This document shows positions 63,631-64,000 of a stretch of 64,000 nt of DNA, in pieces. Source of the DNA: Paraburkholderia azotifigens. Its GTDB lineage: Bacteria; Pseudomonadota; Gammaproteobacteria; Burkholderiales; Burkholderiaceae. The notes under the pieces are model-generated. The model had not been told where the DNA came from, made no database searches, and saw nothing but the letters and a program-made list of their open reading frames with translations. The stretch covers positions 2,976,001-3,040,000 of the forward strand of contig NZ_VOQS01000003.1 of NCBI RefSeq assembly GCF_007995085.1. Reading direction: 5' to 3'. The position numbers were made by a program, and so were the translations under genes. Position 1 is the stretch's first letter, and the number at the start of each line of letters is the position of its first letter.

Positions 63631-64000
63631 GCGTGACCCACGGGTTATGGCGCCCCCTTCGTTTCGACGATTCCATGTAGCGCAAGATGCAAGCTGCTTG
63701 CGAGGCAAGGCTAACTGAATTGGCCTTCGCCTTTATCGGCAACCGCCCTTCCGCCAGGGTTCGTTTGCCGTGAAAGGTTAGCCCACGGACCGTTTGAAAG
63801 GATATTGGACCTTGGTCCAATGGCCCACGGGCCTCGATCGCCGTCGACAGTGAAGTCGGACGCGGCACCACGCGTGCTCGCCACGGGCCATGACGCCGGA
63901 AGCATCCCCGCCGACTACATGCGGCGTACGGCGACGACTCTCAGTGGAGCGCTATCCGAAAACGCGCGCCCAGACCGCCCTGATTCGCCGTGCGCGATCG
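63631..64000. other. Right-edge region, no gene recognised
   Basis: The last 370 bp show no frame with family features. A gene could begin beyond the window. Confidence 0.35.

Noticed and set aside
1..64000. CRISPR arrays, tRNA or rRNA genes, phage structural genes, toxin-antitoxin pairs
   Set aside because: None seen: no regularly spaced direct repeats, no cloverleaf-like sequence noticed, and no recognisable phage or toxin families among the frames.

Overview
The window is high-GC bacterial DNA whose gene content (UrtA/Liv-type amide transporters, NodT-type efflux, HxlR and LysR regulators, a bS21 paralogue, H-NS with a lysine/alanine tail, several cold-shock genes) fits Burkholderiaceae, most likely Paraburkholderia or Caballeronia, and looks like accessory chromosome or megaplasmid. 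That placement is inference from protein character; no rRNA or tRNA gene is present.

Region 1 (1-14.3 kb) handles short-chain amides or urea. A first minus-strand unit encodes an amidase, a Tat-exported binding protein and two Liv-type permeases running off the left edge. An AmiC-like protein lies upstream, and a MarR regulator is divergent from it. Related palindromes lie just upstream of the amidase promoter and upstream of marR. A second minus-strand unit encodes a complete five-part Urt/Liv-type transporter, a formamidase (FmdA), the amide sensor AmiC, the ANTAR antiterminator AmiR and an SDR dehydrogenase. Its leader carries a sigma70-like promoter, two hexaloop hairpins with A1/G4 loops, and a strong intrinsic terminator that overlaps the second hairpin. 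This is the expected layout of an ANTAR-controlled attenuator.

Region 2 (14.8-34 kb) is loosely packed: a cytochrome c, a cNMP-binding thioredoxin-reductase-like enzyme, an HxlR/SDR pair, a DHA2-type MFS pump, an AhpD-like protein, cold-shock genes, bS21, two families of small paralogous proteins, a decayed ABC exporter, a sensor kinase and a Tat-type intradiol dioxygenase. Long stretches hold only gene remnants.

Region 3 (34-48.9 kb) looks catabolic. It has a Rieske oxygenase split by an IS5-family element with its reductase, a flavin monooxygenase-RidA-DUF1028-M20 deacylase operon, a LysR regulator, a second Rieske oxygenase, a complete PotABCD-type importer and a remnant of a third Rieske gene. 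The substrate is unknown; an N-alkylated or acylated amine is a reasonable guess.

Region 4 (49-64 kb) has a second copy of a csp/hns segment, a LysR, an HxlR repressor divergent from an RND tripartite efflux operon, an MFS exporter sharing the same duplicated promoter/operator block, a PEP-mutase-family enzyme, an SDR, a transposase remnant and a DUF4239 membrane protein.

Throughout the window, nine otherwise conserved reading frames are broken by single-base indels, eight of them a homopolymer one base too short and one a G run one base too long. This pattern suggests sequencing error more than biology and should be checked before any of these genes is called dead.
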